The notes beneath the pieces are model-generated. The model was not told the origin of the DNA and made no database searches. It saw only the letters and a list, made by a program, of their open reading frames with translations. 64,000 bases of DNA from an uncultured Gemmata sp. (GTDB lineage Bacteria; Planctomycetota; Planctomycetia; Gemmatales; Gemmataceae), in NCBI GenBank assembly GCA_937924775.1, contig CALDUT010000001.1:558001-622000 (forward strand), read 5' to 3'. The position numbers and the translations under genes were made by a program. Shown one piece after another: positions 45,562 to 55,964 of the stretch (positions within the stretch are counted from its first letter, which is position 1; the number at the start of each line of letters is the position of its first letter).

Positions 45562-46356
45562 CTACAACTTCAGTTCTTTGAGGAAACTACGGATCGCGGC
45601 GTTGAAGGCGTCGGGATTCTCCCAGTTGGACAGGTGCCCGGCCCTGGGAATGTGAACCAGGCGACTGTTGCGGATGGGGGCCGCGAGATGGGCGGCGGTC
45701 AGCGGTGGTGTGATGGCATCGTGTTCGCCTACAACGACCAAGGTAGGTACCGCGATGGCGGCCAGAGCCGGGGTAGCATCCGGGCGATCCCGCAAGGCGG
45801 CGAGGGCCGCGGCAACCGCTGCCGGCCTTTGTTGGGCGGCGATAGCTTTGAGTTGCTCCACGCACTGTGGTTTCTCCGTGCGGGTTTGATCGCTGAGGAT
45901 TTTCGGCAACAGGCCCTCGAACAGGGCCGCAGTGCCCTTCTCGGTCACCAGGGCGATCGACTTTGTGCGATTCTCTTTGGTGGGCGGATCATCCGCCGCG
46001 GCGCGGGTGTCGGCCAGAATCAACGCCCGGAGCTGGTCGGGATGGCGGCGGGCCAGCGCCAACGCCACATAGCCGCCCATGGATAAGCCGGCCACAATTG
46101 CGGGGCTGATCTTCAATTCCGTCAAGAATGCCGCCACGGTATCGGCCACCCCATCGATGGTGAAGGGAGCCACCGGGGGGGATTCGCCAAAGCCCGGCAG
46201 ATCGATCGTCACAACCCGGCCGACGTCGCGGAGGACGTGTTGCGGCTGCCACAGGGTGCGATCGAAGGGGAACGCATGGAGAAAAACCAGGGGGCAACCG
46301 CTTCCGCCATCGTCGTAGGCGAGGGTCACTCCCGAGGGCAGCGTGAGCGCAGGCAT
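45562..46356 (-). CDS. Alpha/beta hydrolase (PcaD-like)
   Basis: Nucleophile elbow GLSMGGYVAL, acid residue in VPTLVVVGEHDAITP, and His in IPRAGHLSNWENPDAF give a full catalytic triad; the oxyanion segment FLHAFPFDRTLW is typical of the 3-oxoadipate enol-lactonase-like group. Substrate is unknown. Two starts are possible: this ATG (MPALTLPSG, natural for the family) and a GTG 27 bases upstream whose codon overlaps the RNase R stop (GTGA). The genes are thus back to back and may be translationally coupled. Confidence 0.8.
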   Translation of the reverse strand: MPALTLPSGVTLAYDDGGSGCPLVFLHAFPFDRTLWQPQHVLRDVGRVVTIDLPGFGESPPVAPFTIDGVADTVAAFLTELKISPAIVAGLSMGGYVALALARRHPDQLRALILADTRAAADDPPTKENRTKSIALVTEKGTAALFEGLLPKILSDQTRTEKPQCVEQLKAIAAQQRPAAVAAALAALRDRPDATPALAAIAVPTLVVVGEHDAITPPLTAAHLAAPIRNSRLVHIPRAGHLSNWENPDAFNAAIRSFLKELKL

Positions 46357-46379
46357 GGGTGGTTTGGCTCCCCGGACAA

Positions 46380-48584
46380 TCACTTCGGGTGTCGGCCACG
46401 CCGGGGTGAGCGGCCCGCGCGTGGTCTTTCAGTGTCTTTATCTTCCGGTTGAGCCGGACTGGTGGCCAGTCGCAGATCGAGCATGCGTCGCTGCAGATCG
46501 ACGTGGGCCACCTCCACACGCACGCGATCGCCCAGCCGGAAGCGGCGTTTCGTGCGATAGCCTTCGAGGGTGTGGGAGCCTTCATCAAAGCCGTAGTAAT
46601 CGTCGATGAGGGAGGAGATGTGAACCAATCCTTCGGCGGGGAACTGTTCGGCTTGGGCGAAGAAGCCGTAATCGGCCACGCCCGTGATCACCGCGTCGAG
46701 TTGTTGGCCCAGCCGGGTACTCAGGTAGGTGAGAATTTTCAGTTTCACCAGTTCGCGTTCGGCGGTTTCGGCCCGTCGTTCCATTTTCGAGCAGTGGTCG
46801 CCGAGGGCCACCAATTCTTCGATGTTGGCTTTGGCCGAACGATGCTTCAGCCAGCGGTCGAGGAGGCGGTGAACTTGCAAATCGGGATAACGGCGGATGG
46901 GGGAGGTGAAGTGGCAGTAATGGAGGCTGGCCAGGGCGTAGTGTTCATCCTGGATCGGCGAATAGGCGGCTTGTTTGAGGCTGCGCAGAAGGGCGAAATG
47001 CACCGCGGCGCGTTCGGGCTTATCCTGCGTGGCGTGCAGAATCCGTTGCAGTTCGAAGCGGTCCTGCGGCCGTTGCAGGGGGTAGCCCAGAAGATCGGCG
47101 AATTGGGCGAAGGCTTCGAGTTTTTCCTCATTGGGGGCGGGGTGAACGCGTCGCAAAAACGGGATGTCGTGCTCGTTGAGGTGTTCGGCCACGGCTTCAT
47201 TGGCCGCCAGCATGAATTCCTCGATGATCTGGTGTGCCAGATCATGCCGGGCGAAGTGGGCTCCGCACACGCGGCCCTCGGCATCGTATTCCAGCACCGC
47301 TTCGGGCATGGTGAGTTCCAAAGCCCCGCGTTTGAAGCGTTTTTTCCGCAACAGCAACGCCAGATCCCGCATCCGGCGCAGCATCGTCAACAATTCGGGA
47401 GCATGCGTGGTGGCCTCCGGGTGTTCGTCGCGTTCCATCTGGTCGAGAAGCGCTTGCACTTCGTCGTAGGTGAAGCGTTTCTTGTTGATGATGGCGCCAT
47501 TGAAAAATTCGACGTGGGCTTTCTGCAAATGCGGTGTGAACTCGATGCGCACCGTTTTGACGTAGCGGACCTTGCCTTCCTGGAGTGACGCCAGCCCGTT
47601 GGAAATCAGCTCTGGGAACATCGGCAGGACTTTTTGGGGCAAGTACACACTGGTGGCCCGCTTGCGGGCTTCGGTGTCCAAGGCCCCCCCGGGTTTGACA
47701 AACGCCCCGACATCCGCGATGTGAACCGTCAGGATCCAGTGTTTGCTTTTCGGATCGATGGTGACACTGACCGCGTCGTCGAAATCTTTGGCGTCCGCGG
47801 GGTCGATCGTGATGACCAGTTCGCGGGTGAAGTCGTGGCGGCCGTGCAGATCGGTTTCCGAGAACTGGCTGGCCACCTGCCGGGCTTCGGCCAAGGCGGC
47901 TTCGGGGAAGGTTTCGGGCAGCCCGAAGGCCCGGATCACCGACAGCGTATCAACACCGGGTTGGCTGTGCGGCCCCAGAACCTCGGTGATGACGCCTTCC
48001 CCCCGTTCGTCGGGGGTGGGGAACCGGAGCATTTCAATCACGACTTTGTCGTGGGGTTTTGCCCCTTTGGCGCCCGGATCGCCCACACTGACACTGTGGG
48101 CGAAAAGGTTGCCATCCACGCGAACGAAGGCTTCGCCGTCGCGTTCGAAGTAAGTGCCCACGAAGGTTCGGGTGGCTCGTTCGAGGACCCGGAGAATTTC
48201 CCCGGCCGCGTCTTTGGTCTTACTCGCTTCGCGGGTGATGCGAACCAGCACTTCATCCCCGGTGGCGGCATCGCGGGCTTTGTCTTGGCGAATGAAGATT
48301 TCGGGATGGGAAACGCCATCGACGGTGTGGGGGCGGACAAAACCATGACCCGACGCCAGCCGCCGATAAATCCCCGTGAGGGTGGCGTGGCTTTCCCCCA
48401 AGCGGAGTGTGTTGTTGCGATTGCGGGCCAGCCGTCCGCTGCGGATCAGTTCGCGCACCGTCCGCCGGAACTCCGGGTACGCACTCTCTGGCAAATTCAG
48501 CCGCTTGAAGAGCGGTTTCGCCTTCAACGGGTGATAACTTTGGGCGCTGACCGCGTGCAAAATTTTCGTCAGAATGTCAGACAT
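46380..48584 (-). CDS. rnr: Ribonuclease R
   Basis: 3'-5' exoribonuclease that degrades structured RNA. The N-terminal winged-helix segment (YPEFRRTVRELIRSGRLARN), cold-shock domains, the RNB catalytic core (ITIDPADAKDFDDAV, with the metal-binding aspartates, and LPMFPELISNGLASLQ, AANEAVAEHL, TSPIRRYPDLQVHRLL) and a C-terminal S1 domain (QLDAVITGVADYGFFAQ) are all present, then a basic tail. 734 aa is the usual size. The ATG at MSDILTKIL is chosen; a TTG 42 bases upstream is unlikely. It sits head-to-tail with a hydrolase (GTGA overlap) and a YhaM-like gene lies 248 bases upstream. Confidence 0.95.
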   Translation of the reverse strand: MSDILTKILHAVSAQSYHPLKAKPLFKRLNLPESAYPEFRRTVRELIRSGRLARNRNNTLRLGESHATLTGIYRRLASGHGFVRPHTVDGVSHPEIFIRQDKARDAATGDEVLVRITREASKTKDAAGEILRVLERATRTFVGTYFERDGEAFVRVDGNLFAHSVSVGDPGAKGAKPHDKVVIEMLRFPTPDERGEGVITEVLGPHSQPGVDTLSVIRAFGLPETFPEAALAEARQVASQFSETDLHGRHDFTRELVITIDPADAKDFDDAVSVTIDPKSKHWILTVHIADVGAFVKPGGALDTEARKRATSVYLPQKVLPMFPELISNGLASLQEGKVRYVKTVRIEFTPHLQKAHVEFFNGAIINKKRFTYDEVQALLDQMERDEHPEATTHAPELLTMLRRMRDLALLLRKKRFKRGALELTMPEAVLEYDAEGRVCGAHFARHDLAHQIIEEFMLAANEAVAEHLNEHDIPFLRRVHPAPNEEKLEAFAQFADLLGYPLQRPQDRFELQRILHATQDKPERAAVHFALLRSLKQAAYSPIQDEHYALASLHYCHFTSPIRRYPDLQVHRLLDRWLKHRSAKANIEELVALGDHCSKMERRAETAERELVKLKILTYLSTRLGQQLDAVITGVADYGFFAQAEQFPAEGLVHISSLIDDYYGFDEGSHTLEGYRTKRRFRLGDRVRVEVAHVDLQRRMLDLRLATSPAQPEDKDTERPRAGRSPRRGRHPK

Positions 48585-48831
48585 GATGGAATCGGGTAGA
48601 ACTTCTCCGAAACGCTCATTTTTCAACTAGCTCACCATCATGCTCCACCCCGCGTCATGCCCCGATGGAGTCGAGTTCCTGCGCCGTTCGTGTGGCTCTC
48701 TCGGGTTTTGGAAGCGTGGGAGCGATGCCTCGCGTTATGTTTTCGCAATTGTACGAATCTTATTATATGCATCTTGGTGCGTTTGTGGGGTTGCTGGGGT
48801 AGCGGTTCGTTTCCCCTCCGTGGGTCTCTGT

Positions 48832-49836
48832 TCAATCGTAGCCGCCACCGGTTTCGCCATACAAATCGCCGAGGTAGCCGCCTTTGTAGATGCGGCGGCC
48901 GAGGGTGGCGTTGTAGGGAGTCCAGGCGGTCGGGTTGTTGCGGTCGTCGCGGATTTCGCGCAGGATCATGTGCATGCGCGTATCCAGGGCATCGATCAGG
49001 TGCAGCAGCATGGCTTCGGGGGTCATCGGCACTTTCGGGCTGCCGTACTGAAGTTCGCCGTGGTGGCTGAGGATCATGTGTTGCAGCCGGAGCGTCAATT
49101 CGCGGGGGAACGGTTCGCCCGTCAGTTCCGGGACTTTCGCCGTGGTTTCGGCAAGCATGGCCACGGCGATGGGAATGTGCCCGACGAGCTGCCCCTCATC
49201 GGAATAACCGAAGGCGCGGTGGTAGGTCAGTTCACGGGTTTTCCCAGCATCGTGGAGAAAGACACCCATCAATAACAGATCCCGATCGACCCCCGGATAC
49301 AGCGGCAGCAGCCGGTCGGCGGCCTCCATCATGGAAACGACATGCTCGAGCAAGCCGCCGACGTAGGCATGGTGCAGTTTCACCCCCGCCGGGCAGCTTA
49401 CGAAAGCCCGCATGAAGGCCTCGTCCATCAGAAAACACTCGGCCAAAGCCCGCAGGTGCATATTGTCGAGCCGCAGGAGGTAATTCCTTAGTCGGTCGAT
49501 CAATTTAGTGATGTTTTGTTCGGTTTGGGGCAGGAAATCGGTGAAGTCGATTTTCTGAGTCGCGGCTTTTTCGAGATTGGTGAGAATGACTTGTAATGCC
49601 CCTTGAAAGAGCTGCACTTTGCCCGAAGCATGGACGAAATCGCCAGGATCGAAGCCGCGGGCGATGCTTTCCCCAGCGTTCCACATCCGTCCCTGAATGC
49701 TCCCGGTGCGATCCCGCAATTCGACCAATAAATAGGGATTGCCGTTGCGGTTGGCCCGCAATTGCTTATCGGTGACGAGGTAAACTTCGTCGAGATCATG
49801 CCCGTCGCGCAGTTGGTCAACAAATTGTCGGGACAT
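48832..49836 (-). CDS. 3'-5' exoribonuclease YhaM-like (OB-fold + HD domain)
   Basis: The N-terminus VYLVTDKQLRANRNGNPYLLVELRDRTGSIQGRMW is an OB-fold nucleic-acid-binding domain, followed by an HD phosphohydrolase (LHHAYVGGLLEHVV, GVFLHDAGKTRELTY, MILSHHGELQYGSP). This is the architecture of YhaM, a 3'-5' exoribonuclease of Firmicutes and others. AAGGAACG precedes the ATG. The DCC-type gene starts 9 bases upstream on the same strand, so the two form an operon; RNase R lies downstream. 334 aa. Confidence 0.85.
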   Translation of the reverse strand: MSRQFVDQLRDGHDLDEVYLVTDKQLRANRNGNPYLLVELRDRTGSIQGRMWNAGESIARGFDPGDFVHASGKVQLFQGALQVILTNLEKAATQKIDFTDFLPQTEQNITKLIDRLRNYLLRLDNMHLRALAECFLMDEAFMRAFVSCPAGVKLHHAYVGGLLEHVVSMMEAADRLLPLYPGVDRDLLLMGVFLHDAGKTRELTYHRAFGYSDEGQLVGHIPIAVAMLAETTAKVPELTGEPFPRELTLRLQHMILSHHGELQYGSPKVPMTPEAMLLHLIDALDTRMHMILREIRDDRNNPTAWTPYNATLGRRIYKGGYLGDLYGETGGGYD

Positions 49837-49844
49837 CGCGTTCC

Positions 49845-50282
49845 TTACTTCCTATCCACTGGTGGGCTTGACGATCGCTGACACACCCCGTCGGCCGGGC
49901 AGGATACCCCGTGAAAGCGGCGGCGAGCCAGCCACCCATAGACCCGGTTGCCCAACCACAGCATCCCGGGAATGTACAGCAGCGGGGCCAGCAGCCGAGT
50001 TAACGGCAAACGCCACGCGATCCACCGAAGCGCCCGATACCCGGACACGGCCCGCGAACGATCCGGCACGACAACATGCATCTGTTCCAGCAATTTCTCC
50101 GGAACCAGTGGTTCGTCGCAGGGGGGCAGATGAGCTATGTCGCGGCAGTTGTGGTAGGCGAAGCGCTGGCACCAATCCAGCCTTTGCAACAGCCGCATGC
50201 TGCGTTGGCACAATGGACAGTCGCCATCGTACAGGACGATCGCCCGACCATGGGCCGGATCAGGTGCCGGGATACGGCTCAT
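49845..50282 (-). CDS. DCC family thiol-disulfide oxidoreductase-like protein (DUF393)
   Basis: The N-terminal AIVLYDGDCPLCQRSM is the DxDCPxC signature of the DCC family (thioredoxin-like proteins of unclear role). A second conserved part is ERVSGYRALRWIAWRLP-like, here SGYRALRWIAWRLP, and a hydrophobic end (LAPLLYIPGMLWLGNRVYGWLARRR). About 145 aa with this ATG, which has GGGGGAA upstream; longer starts (15-60 bases) are possible. Transcribed just before the YhaM-like gene. Confidence 0.75.
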   Translation of the reverse strand: MSRIPAPDPAHGRAIVLYDGDCPLCQRSMRLLQRLDWCQRFAYHNCRDIAHLPPCDEPLVPEKLLEQMHVVVPDRSRAVSGYRALRWIAWRLPLTRLLAPLLYIPGMLWLGNRVYGWLARRRFHGVSCPADGVCQRSSSPPVDRK

Positions 50283-50401
50283 CGGTCGTTCCCCCATCGG
50301 AGCCATTCTATCGAAGGAACCGGCGTGGAGAGTGAATTCCAACTTGTAGAATGACCATAATTCGGGGAGCTGCCCCGGGGAAGGTCGCGTGAGTACGGTT
50401 T

Positions 50402-51208
50402 ATGAGCGCCGTTGTTCCGCTGAAGCAGGTCACGGTACCTGAATTTCGAGCCACAAAGGGAAAAGGGCCGAAATTGGCCGTGGTTACCGCGTATGACTAC
50501 ACCTCGGCGCGGCTGTGTGACGAAGCCGGGGTCGACGCGATCCTGGTCGGCGATTCGCTCGGCATGGTCATTCAAGGGCATGCCACCTCGCTGCCGGTCA
50601 CGCTGGAGCAGATGATTTACCACACCCAATGTGTGATGCGGGGAGTTCGGCGGGCTTTAGTCATCGTGGATTTACCGTTTTTAACGTACCAGGTCAGCCC
50701 GCGGCAAGCCGTGCGCAACGCGGGGCGGCTGCTGAAAGAAGGCGGCGCGCACGCGGTGAAAATCGAAGGTGGCGTGCGAATGCAAGCGGCCCTGCGAGCC
50801 TGTGTGGAGGCGGGCATCCCGGTCATGGGGCACATTGGGCTCACCCCCCAAGCGGTCCACCAACTCGGCGGCTTCAAAGTCCAGCGTGATGCCGAGAACC
50901 TGCTGGCCGACGCCGCGGCGGTCGAGCACGCCGGGGCATTTGCCCTGGTCATTGAGAGCGTACCAGCCGAACTGGGCGCAAAGATTACTACAACAATTAC
51001 TATTCCGACAATTGGCATCGGTGCCGGAGCCGGCTGCGATGGACAGGTCCTCGTCTTGCATGATCTGCTCGGATTGTTCCCAGACTTCAAGCCGAAGTTC
51101 GCTAAACGCTATGCCGACCTTGGCACCGCGGTGAAAACGGCGGTCGAAGACTATTGTCGGGAAGTCCGCGAGGGAATTTTTCCTGCAGCCGAACATACTT
51201 TCCGCTAG
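50402..51208 (+). CDS. panB: 3-methyl-2-oxobutanoate hydroxymethyltransferase
   Basis: First committed step of pantothenate (coenzyme A) synthesis: hydroxymethyl transfer from 5,10-methylene-THF to 2-ketoisovalerate. The (beta/alpha)8 barrel signatures are AVVTAYDYTSARLCDEAG, ILVGDSLGMVIQGH (Mg ligand Asp), VIVDLPFLTYQ, GAHAVKIEGG and MGHIGLTPQAVHQLGGFKVQ, then IGIGAGAGCDGQVLVLHD. 268 aa is normal. The ATG is about 60 bases after the divergent DCC gene's region, with GGGGAAGG farther upstream than ideal. No other pan genes in the window. Confidence 0.95.
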   Translation: MSAVVPLKQVTVPEFRATKGKGPKLAVVTAYDYTSARLCDEAGVDAILVGDSLGMVIQGHATSLPVTLEQMIYHTQCVMRGVRRALVIVDLPFLTYQVSPRQAVRNAGRLLKEGGAHAVKIEGGVRMQAALRACVEAGIPVMGHIGLTPQAVHQLGGFKVQRDAENLLADAAAVEHAGAFALVIESVPAELGAKITTTITIPTIGIGAGAGCDGQVLVLHDLLGLFPDFKPKFAKRYADLGTAVKTAVEDYCREVREGIFPAAEHTFR

Positions 51209-51426
51209 TATCCGGGACTGTCTGTTCAGATATTGGACAGCCGCGTGTTCTAATCCTCCCTTCGGGTATCCCCGAACCGGTCGGCTCCTGAGCGTTTCTA
51301 TCCTCGGGCACATGGGCTTGGGTGGAATAGGTAGATTTCCCATCGAGTTGGAATCAGATGGCGGACCCCGATTCCCTTGACCCACTCATATCATGAACGC
51401 ATATTTCAATTTCGCGGTATCCACGG

Positions 51427-52296
51427 ATGCTGATTTGGAAAGCCCACTCACGGAAGATCGATGCCTTGGCGTTCAGCCCCTGTGGCCACAGGCTCGCTCT
51501 GGGTGGGCCCAACCTCGCCTGCCGGCTGATCGACCCGTTGACCGGTCAGCGGTTGTGGTCGGTACGAACACGCTGTGATTTCGCCCTGTCGGTGGGGTTT
51601 ACGCCCGAGGGGGCGATCCTGTGTCGTAGCAATGGGTTATCCGTTCGTTCCGCCCGCGATGGCCACGAACTACGCAAATGCGGCCAGTGGTGCCGGGCCT
51701 TCGCCTGTAGCCGCGATGGCCGCTCTGCGTTTCTGGCCGATATGAAAGCGCAAGATATCATCCGTTGTTACGAGCTAAAATCGGGTAAATGCCGCGGCGA
51801 AATGGCACTGAATACCGGTCCGATCAATCGGATCGCGGTTTCCCCGGATCACAAATGGTTGGCCGCTGTGGGCTGCCGGCGTTTCAACCTCGTCCGCATC
51901 CGGGGGGATCGGCTCGAAGTCGCGGAAAGTGTCCCCCAGCGGAGCCTCTCCAGCGGCGTATACGCCTTGGCCTTCAGCCCCTGTGGGCATCGTGTGGTCT
52001 TCAGTGCTGGCCGCGTGTTGTGGGTGTGGGATACCCGCCGCGGTCGGGAACTGAAACGGCTCTCTCTCGACGCGAAACCTTTTTACGATGCGGCGTTCAC
52101 ACCCGATGGAGAGCGTTTGATCACAGTGAGCAAAGATGGCATCGCCCGCATTTGGAACACACGCAGTTGGCAATGCGAGCAATGCTATGCGTGGAAAGTC
52201 GGGCCACTGTGTGCCGTAGCGGTGGCTCCCAACGGCCCTCATGCGGCCGTAGCCGGAGACAGTGGTTGTATCGTTATTTGGGATTTCGACGGCTGA
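51427..52296 (+). CDS. WD40-repeat protein, 289 aa
   Basis: Five or more WD40-like blades are visible, each with an ALAFSPCGHR or similar strand: KIDALAFSPCGHRLALGG, RIAVSPDHKWLAAVG, VYALAFSPCGHRVVFSAG, DAAFTPDGERLITVS ending in GIARIWNTRSW, and AVAVAPNGPHAAVAGD ending in GCIVIWDFDG. A seven-blade propeller would be nearly filled, so the whole protein may be one beta-propeller used as a binding scaffold. It starts at the ATG of MLIWKAHSRK; an out-of-frame ATG 34 bases upstream leads to a different short peptide. Cytoplasmic, partner unknown. Confidence 0.75.
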   Translation: MLIWKAHSRKIDALAFSPCGHRLALGGPNLACRLIDPLTGQRLWSVRTRCDFALSVGFTPEGAILCRSNGLSVRSARDGHELRKCGQWCRAFACSRDGRSAFLADMKAQDIIRCYELKSGKCRGEMALNTGPINRIAVSPDHKWLAAVGCRRFNLVRIRGDRLEVAESVPQRSLSSGVYALAFSPCGHRVVFSAGRVLWVWDTRRGRELKRLSLDAKPFYDAAFTPDGERLITVSKDGIARIWNTRSWQCEQCYAWKVGPLCAVAVAPNGPHAAVAGDSGCIVIWDFDG

Positions 52297-52563
52297 CCGC
52301 CCCGCTCAACCTCGCAGTTCGGTCGCCCAGACCAGAAAAGTCGGGAAATCTCAATAACTTCGCTCTGTTTTCACTTGAATTGTTGGCTCGGGGCGTGTCA
52401 CATTAAATCCATACATACGCCGTTTCTTCTGTGCGCGCACCATCTTTCGAAACCCAATGCCGGACCCGGTCCACAGTCATTCGCACCTGATCTATTGGCA
52501 GTTGACCAACGGATACACCACAACCCGTTTGAACAACCCCTCGACCTCCAAGGAGCGTCCCTT

Positions 52564-54288
52564 ATGACCAAAGCTCGTGGCGACTTTGGTGACATTCTGC
52601 TGAAAAAGAAACTGCTCAGCCCCGAACAACTCGCAGAAGCCGAAAACTATGCCAGCAGTACCGGCATTAAGCTGCAAGATGCAATTGTCAAGCAGCAGTA
52701 TTTGTCGGCCGCGGAAGTGATGTCGGCCATTGCTGAACACTTCGGCATGCAGTTTGTCGATTTGAATACCATCACCATTCCCAAGTCGGTGATCGAACTG
52801 GTGCCCGAATCAGTGGCTCGGGAAAACGTCGTTATACCACTGGAATTGGAAGGCAACGCCCTCAAGATCGTCACCGCCGACCCCACCAATTTCGATACGG
52901 TTCAGAAACTGCAATTTATTCTGAACAAAGACATTGTGCCAGTTCTGGCGATCGAAGAGCAAATTCAAGAGGCCATCAACAAGAATTACGGGCAATCAGA
53001 AACCGAATCGGTGGACTCGATGCTGGTAGAATTCACCGATACGGCCATTGAGTTCACCCAAGTCGAATCCGGGGCCCAGATGGCCGCCGCGGAGGATTCG
53101 GACGCCCCCGTGGTGCGGTTGTGCAATCTGCTCATTCAAGAAGCGATCAATCTGCGGGCCTCCGACATTCACATCGAACCATTCGCCGACCGGGTCCGCA
53201 TCCGCTACCGCATCGACGGTGTTTTGGTCGAGCGTGATGCGGCGCCGCGGCGGTTACTGGCACCGTTGCTGTCGCGTTTGAAAATCATGGGTCAGATCGA
53301 CATCAGTGAGAAACGACGGCCGCAAGACGGTCGGATCAAAATGACCGTCCACGGTCGGCACTTCGACCTTCGCGTTAGCCTGTTGCCCTCGGTCCACGGT
53401 CAGTCCGCGGTGATGCGGATTCTGGACCGCAACAACATTCAAGTCAGCATCAAAGAGTTGGGCTTCGCGGAAGACGACTACATGCGCTTCCAGCAGATCA
53501 TCAAACGCCCCAACGGGATTTTTCTGGTCACCGGCCCCACCGGCTCCGGGAAAACCACAACACTCTATTCCGCTTTAAATGAACTCAACCGCCCCGACCG
53601 CAAAATCATCACCGCTGAAGACCCAGTCGAATACTACCTGCCGGGCATCAACCAAGTCGAGGTCAAGCACAGCATCGGTCTGGACTTTGCCCGGATCATC
53701 CGGGCGATGCTCCGACAAGCGCCCAACATTATCCTAGTCGGCGAAATCCGCGACAAAGAAACGGCAGAAATCGCCGTACAGGCGTCTTTGACTGGACACT
53801 TGGTTTTTTCGACACTTCATACGAACGACGCGCCCAGCGCTATCACCCGGCTGGCCGACATCGGCGTACCCCCCTTCCTGATCGCCAGTTCGGTCATCGC
53901 CATCATGGCGCAGCGGCTGGTCCGGGTGAACTGCCCCAAATGCAAAGAGCCGTACCAACCCCACAGTGCCGAACTGAAAGCCGCCGGGATCACGTCCGAG
54001 CAGTTGGAAAAGGCCAACTTCATGAAAGGGCGCGGCTGTAACCATTGCCGGCAAACGGGTTACCGCGGACGACAAGGCATCTTCGAGCTGATGCGGATGA
54101 CGTCTGTCATTCGGGAATTGACCTTCGCCCAGGCTCCCACACAAGAATTGCGACGGAAAGCCCGCAGTGTTGGCGGGATGCGCACACTGCTAGAAGACGG
54201 CGTTCTCAAAATCCTCAAAGGCATCACCACCTTCGATGAGGTTCTGAGCATCTGCCATGCCGAAGTGCTGGTGGCCCGGGAGAATTAA
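52564..54288 (+). CDS. pilB: Type IV pilus/T2SS assembly ATPase (PilB/GspE)
   Basis: Hexameric ATPase that powers pilus or pseudopilus assembly from the cytoplasmic face. AAGGAG precedes the ATG (MTKARGDFG). An N-terminal MshEN-type domain (about residues 1-145) is followed by a GspE core: Walker A GPTGSGKTTT at about 324-333, Asp box EDPVEYYL, Walker B IILVGEIRD, His box TLHTNDAP. A zinc-binding set CPKC and CNHC in the C-terminal part (KCKEPYQP, GRGCNHCRQTGYRGR) is typical of PilB/GspE. 574 aa. First gene of the pilus/secretion cluster; PilT follows 307 bases later. Confidence 0.95.
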   Translation: MTKARGDFGDILLKKKLLSPEQLAEAENYASSTGIKLQDAIVKQQYLSAAEVMSAIAEHFGMQFVDLNTITIPKSVIELVPESVARENVVIPLELEGNALKIVTADPTNFDTVQKLQFILNKDIVPVLAIEEQIQEAINKNYGQSETESVDSMLVEFTDTAIEFTQVESGAQMAAAEDSDAPVVRLCNLLIQEAINLRASDIHIEPFADRVRIRYRIDGVLVERDAAPRRLLAPLLSRLKIMGQIDISEKRRPQDGRIKMTVHGRHFDLRVSLLPSVHGQSAVMRILDRNNIQVSIKELGFAEDDYMRFQQIIKRPNGIFLVTGPTGSGKTTTLYSALNELNRPDRKIITAEDPVEYYLPGINQVEVKHSIGLDFARIIRAMLRQAPNIILVGEIRDKETAEIAVQASLTGHLVFSTLHTNDAPSAITRLADIGVPPFLIASSVIAIMAQRLVRVNCPKCKEPYQPHSAELKAAGITSEQLEKANFMKGRGCNHCRQTGYRGRQGIFELMRMTSVIRELTFAQAPTQELRRKARSVGGMRTLLEDGVLKILKGITTFDEVLSICHAEVLVAREN

Positions 54289-54595
54289 TCTTCATAAAGT
54301 TCATCAGCTATGTGCTTTATTTAATCCAAGCATCATAGCGGATTGTACTTAGGTAATATCAGGATGAATCTGACGGCCAGGACAAGCCGACGACCGAGAG
54401 ATCACCCCAACGGGGAGGACCCACAACCACCGTTTTTGGCAATAACACCGCGATCCGCGATAATGCATTACCGGGAATCGACGGTTCCCCAACCACCGCC
54501 ATCCCCGGAGCATTCGCGATTCTACAACTCGGGTACCGAGGGTACGGTACCTATGGTCGCGGTGTTTCCATACCTGTTAGTAGAGGAAAACGACC
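54289..54595. other. Intergenic gap between pilB and pilT
   Basis: Open frames here are short and have no recognisable protein or good start. GAGGAAAA near its end is the ribosome binding site for the PilT gene. No terminator or promoter was recognised with confidence. Confidence 0.4.
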
Positions 54596-55777
<1,182 letters not shown>

Positions 55778-55964
55778 AGCCTTTCGCCCAACGTGCTATG
55801 CCTGAAGAACTTATGTCAAAACTCGGGTCGTGGGGCGAGCGGTTTTGTCCCCCATCCCACGGCCGCCTCGCCAAACCCGTGAGTGAGGCGAATCCCCAAC
55901 CGCTGGGGAGTGAACGCCATCAGATTAGAATATCTTTCGAGCAATCCCAACGAATGGACAACTC

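Noticed and set aside
51393-51578. ATG at MNAYFNFAVSTDADL before the WD40 gene
   Set aside because: Out of frame with the WD40 blades; gives a short peptide only.
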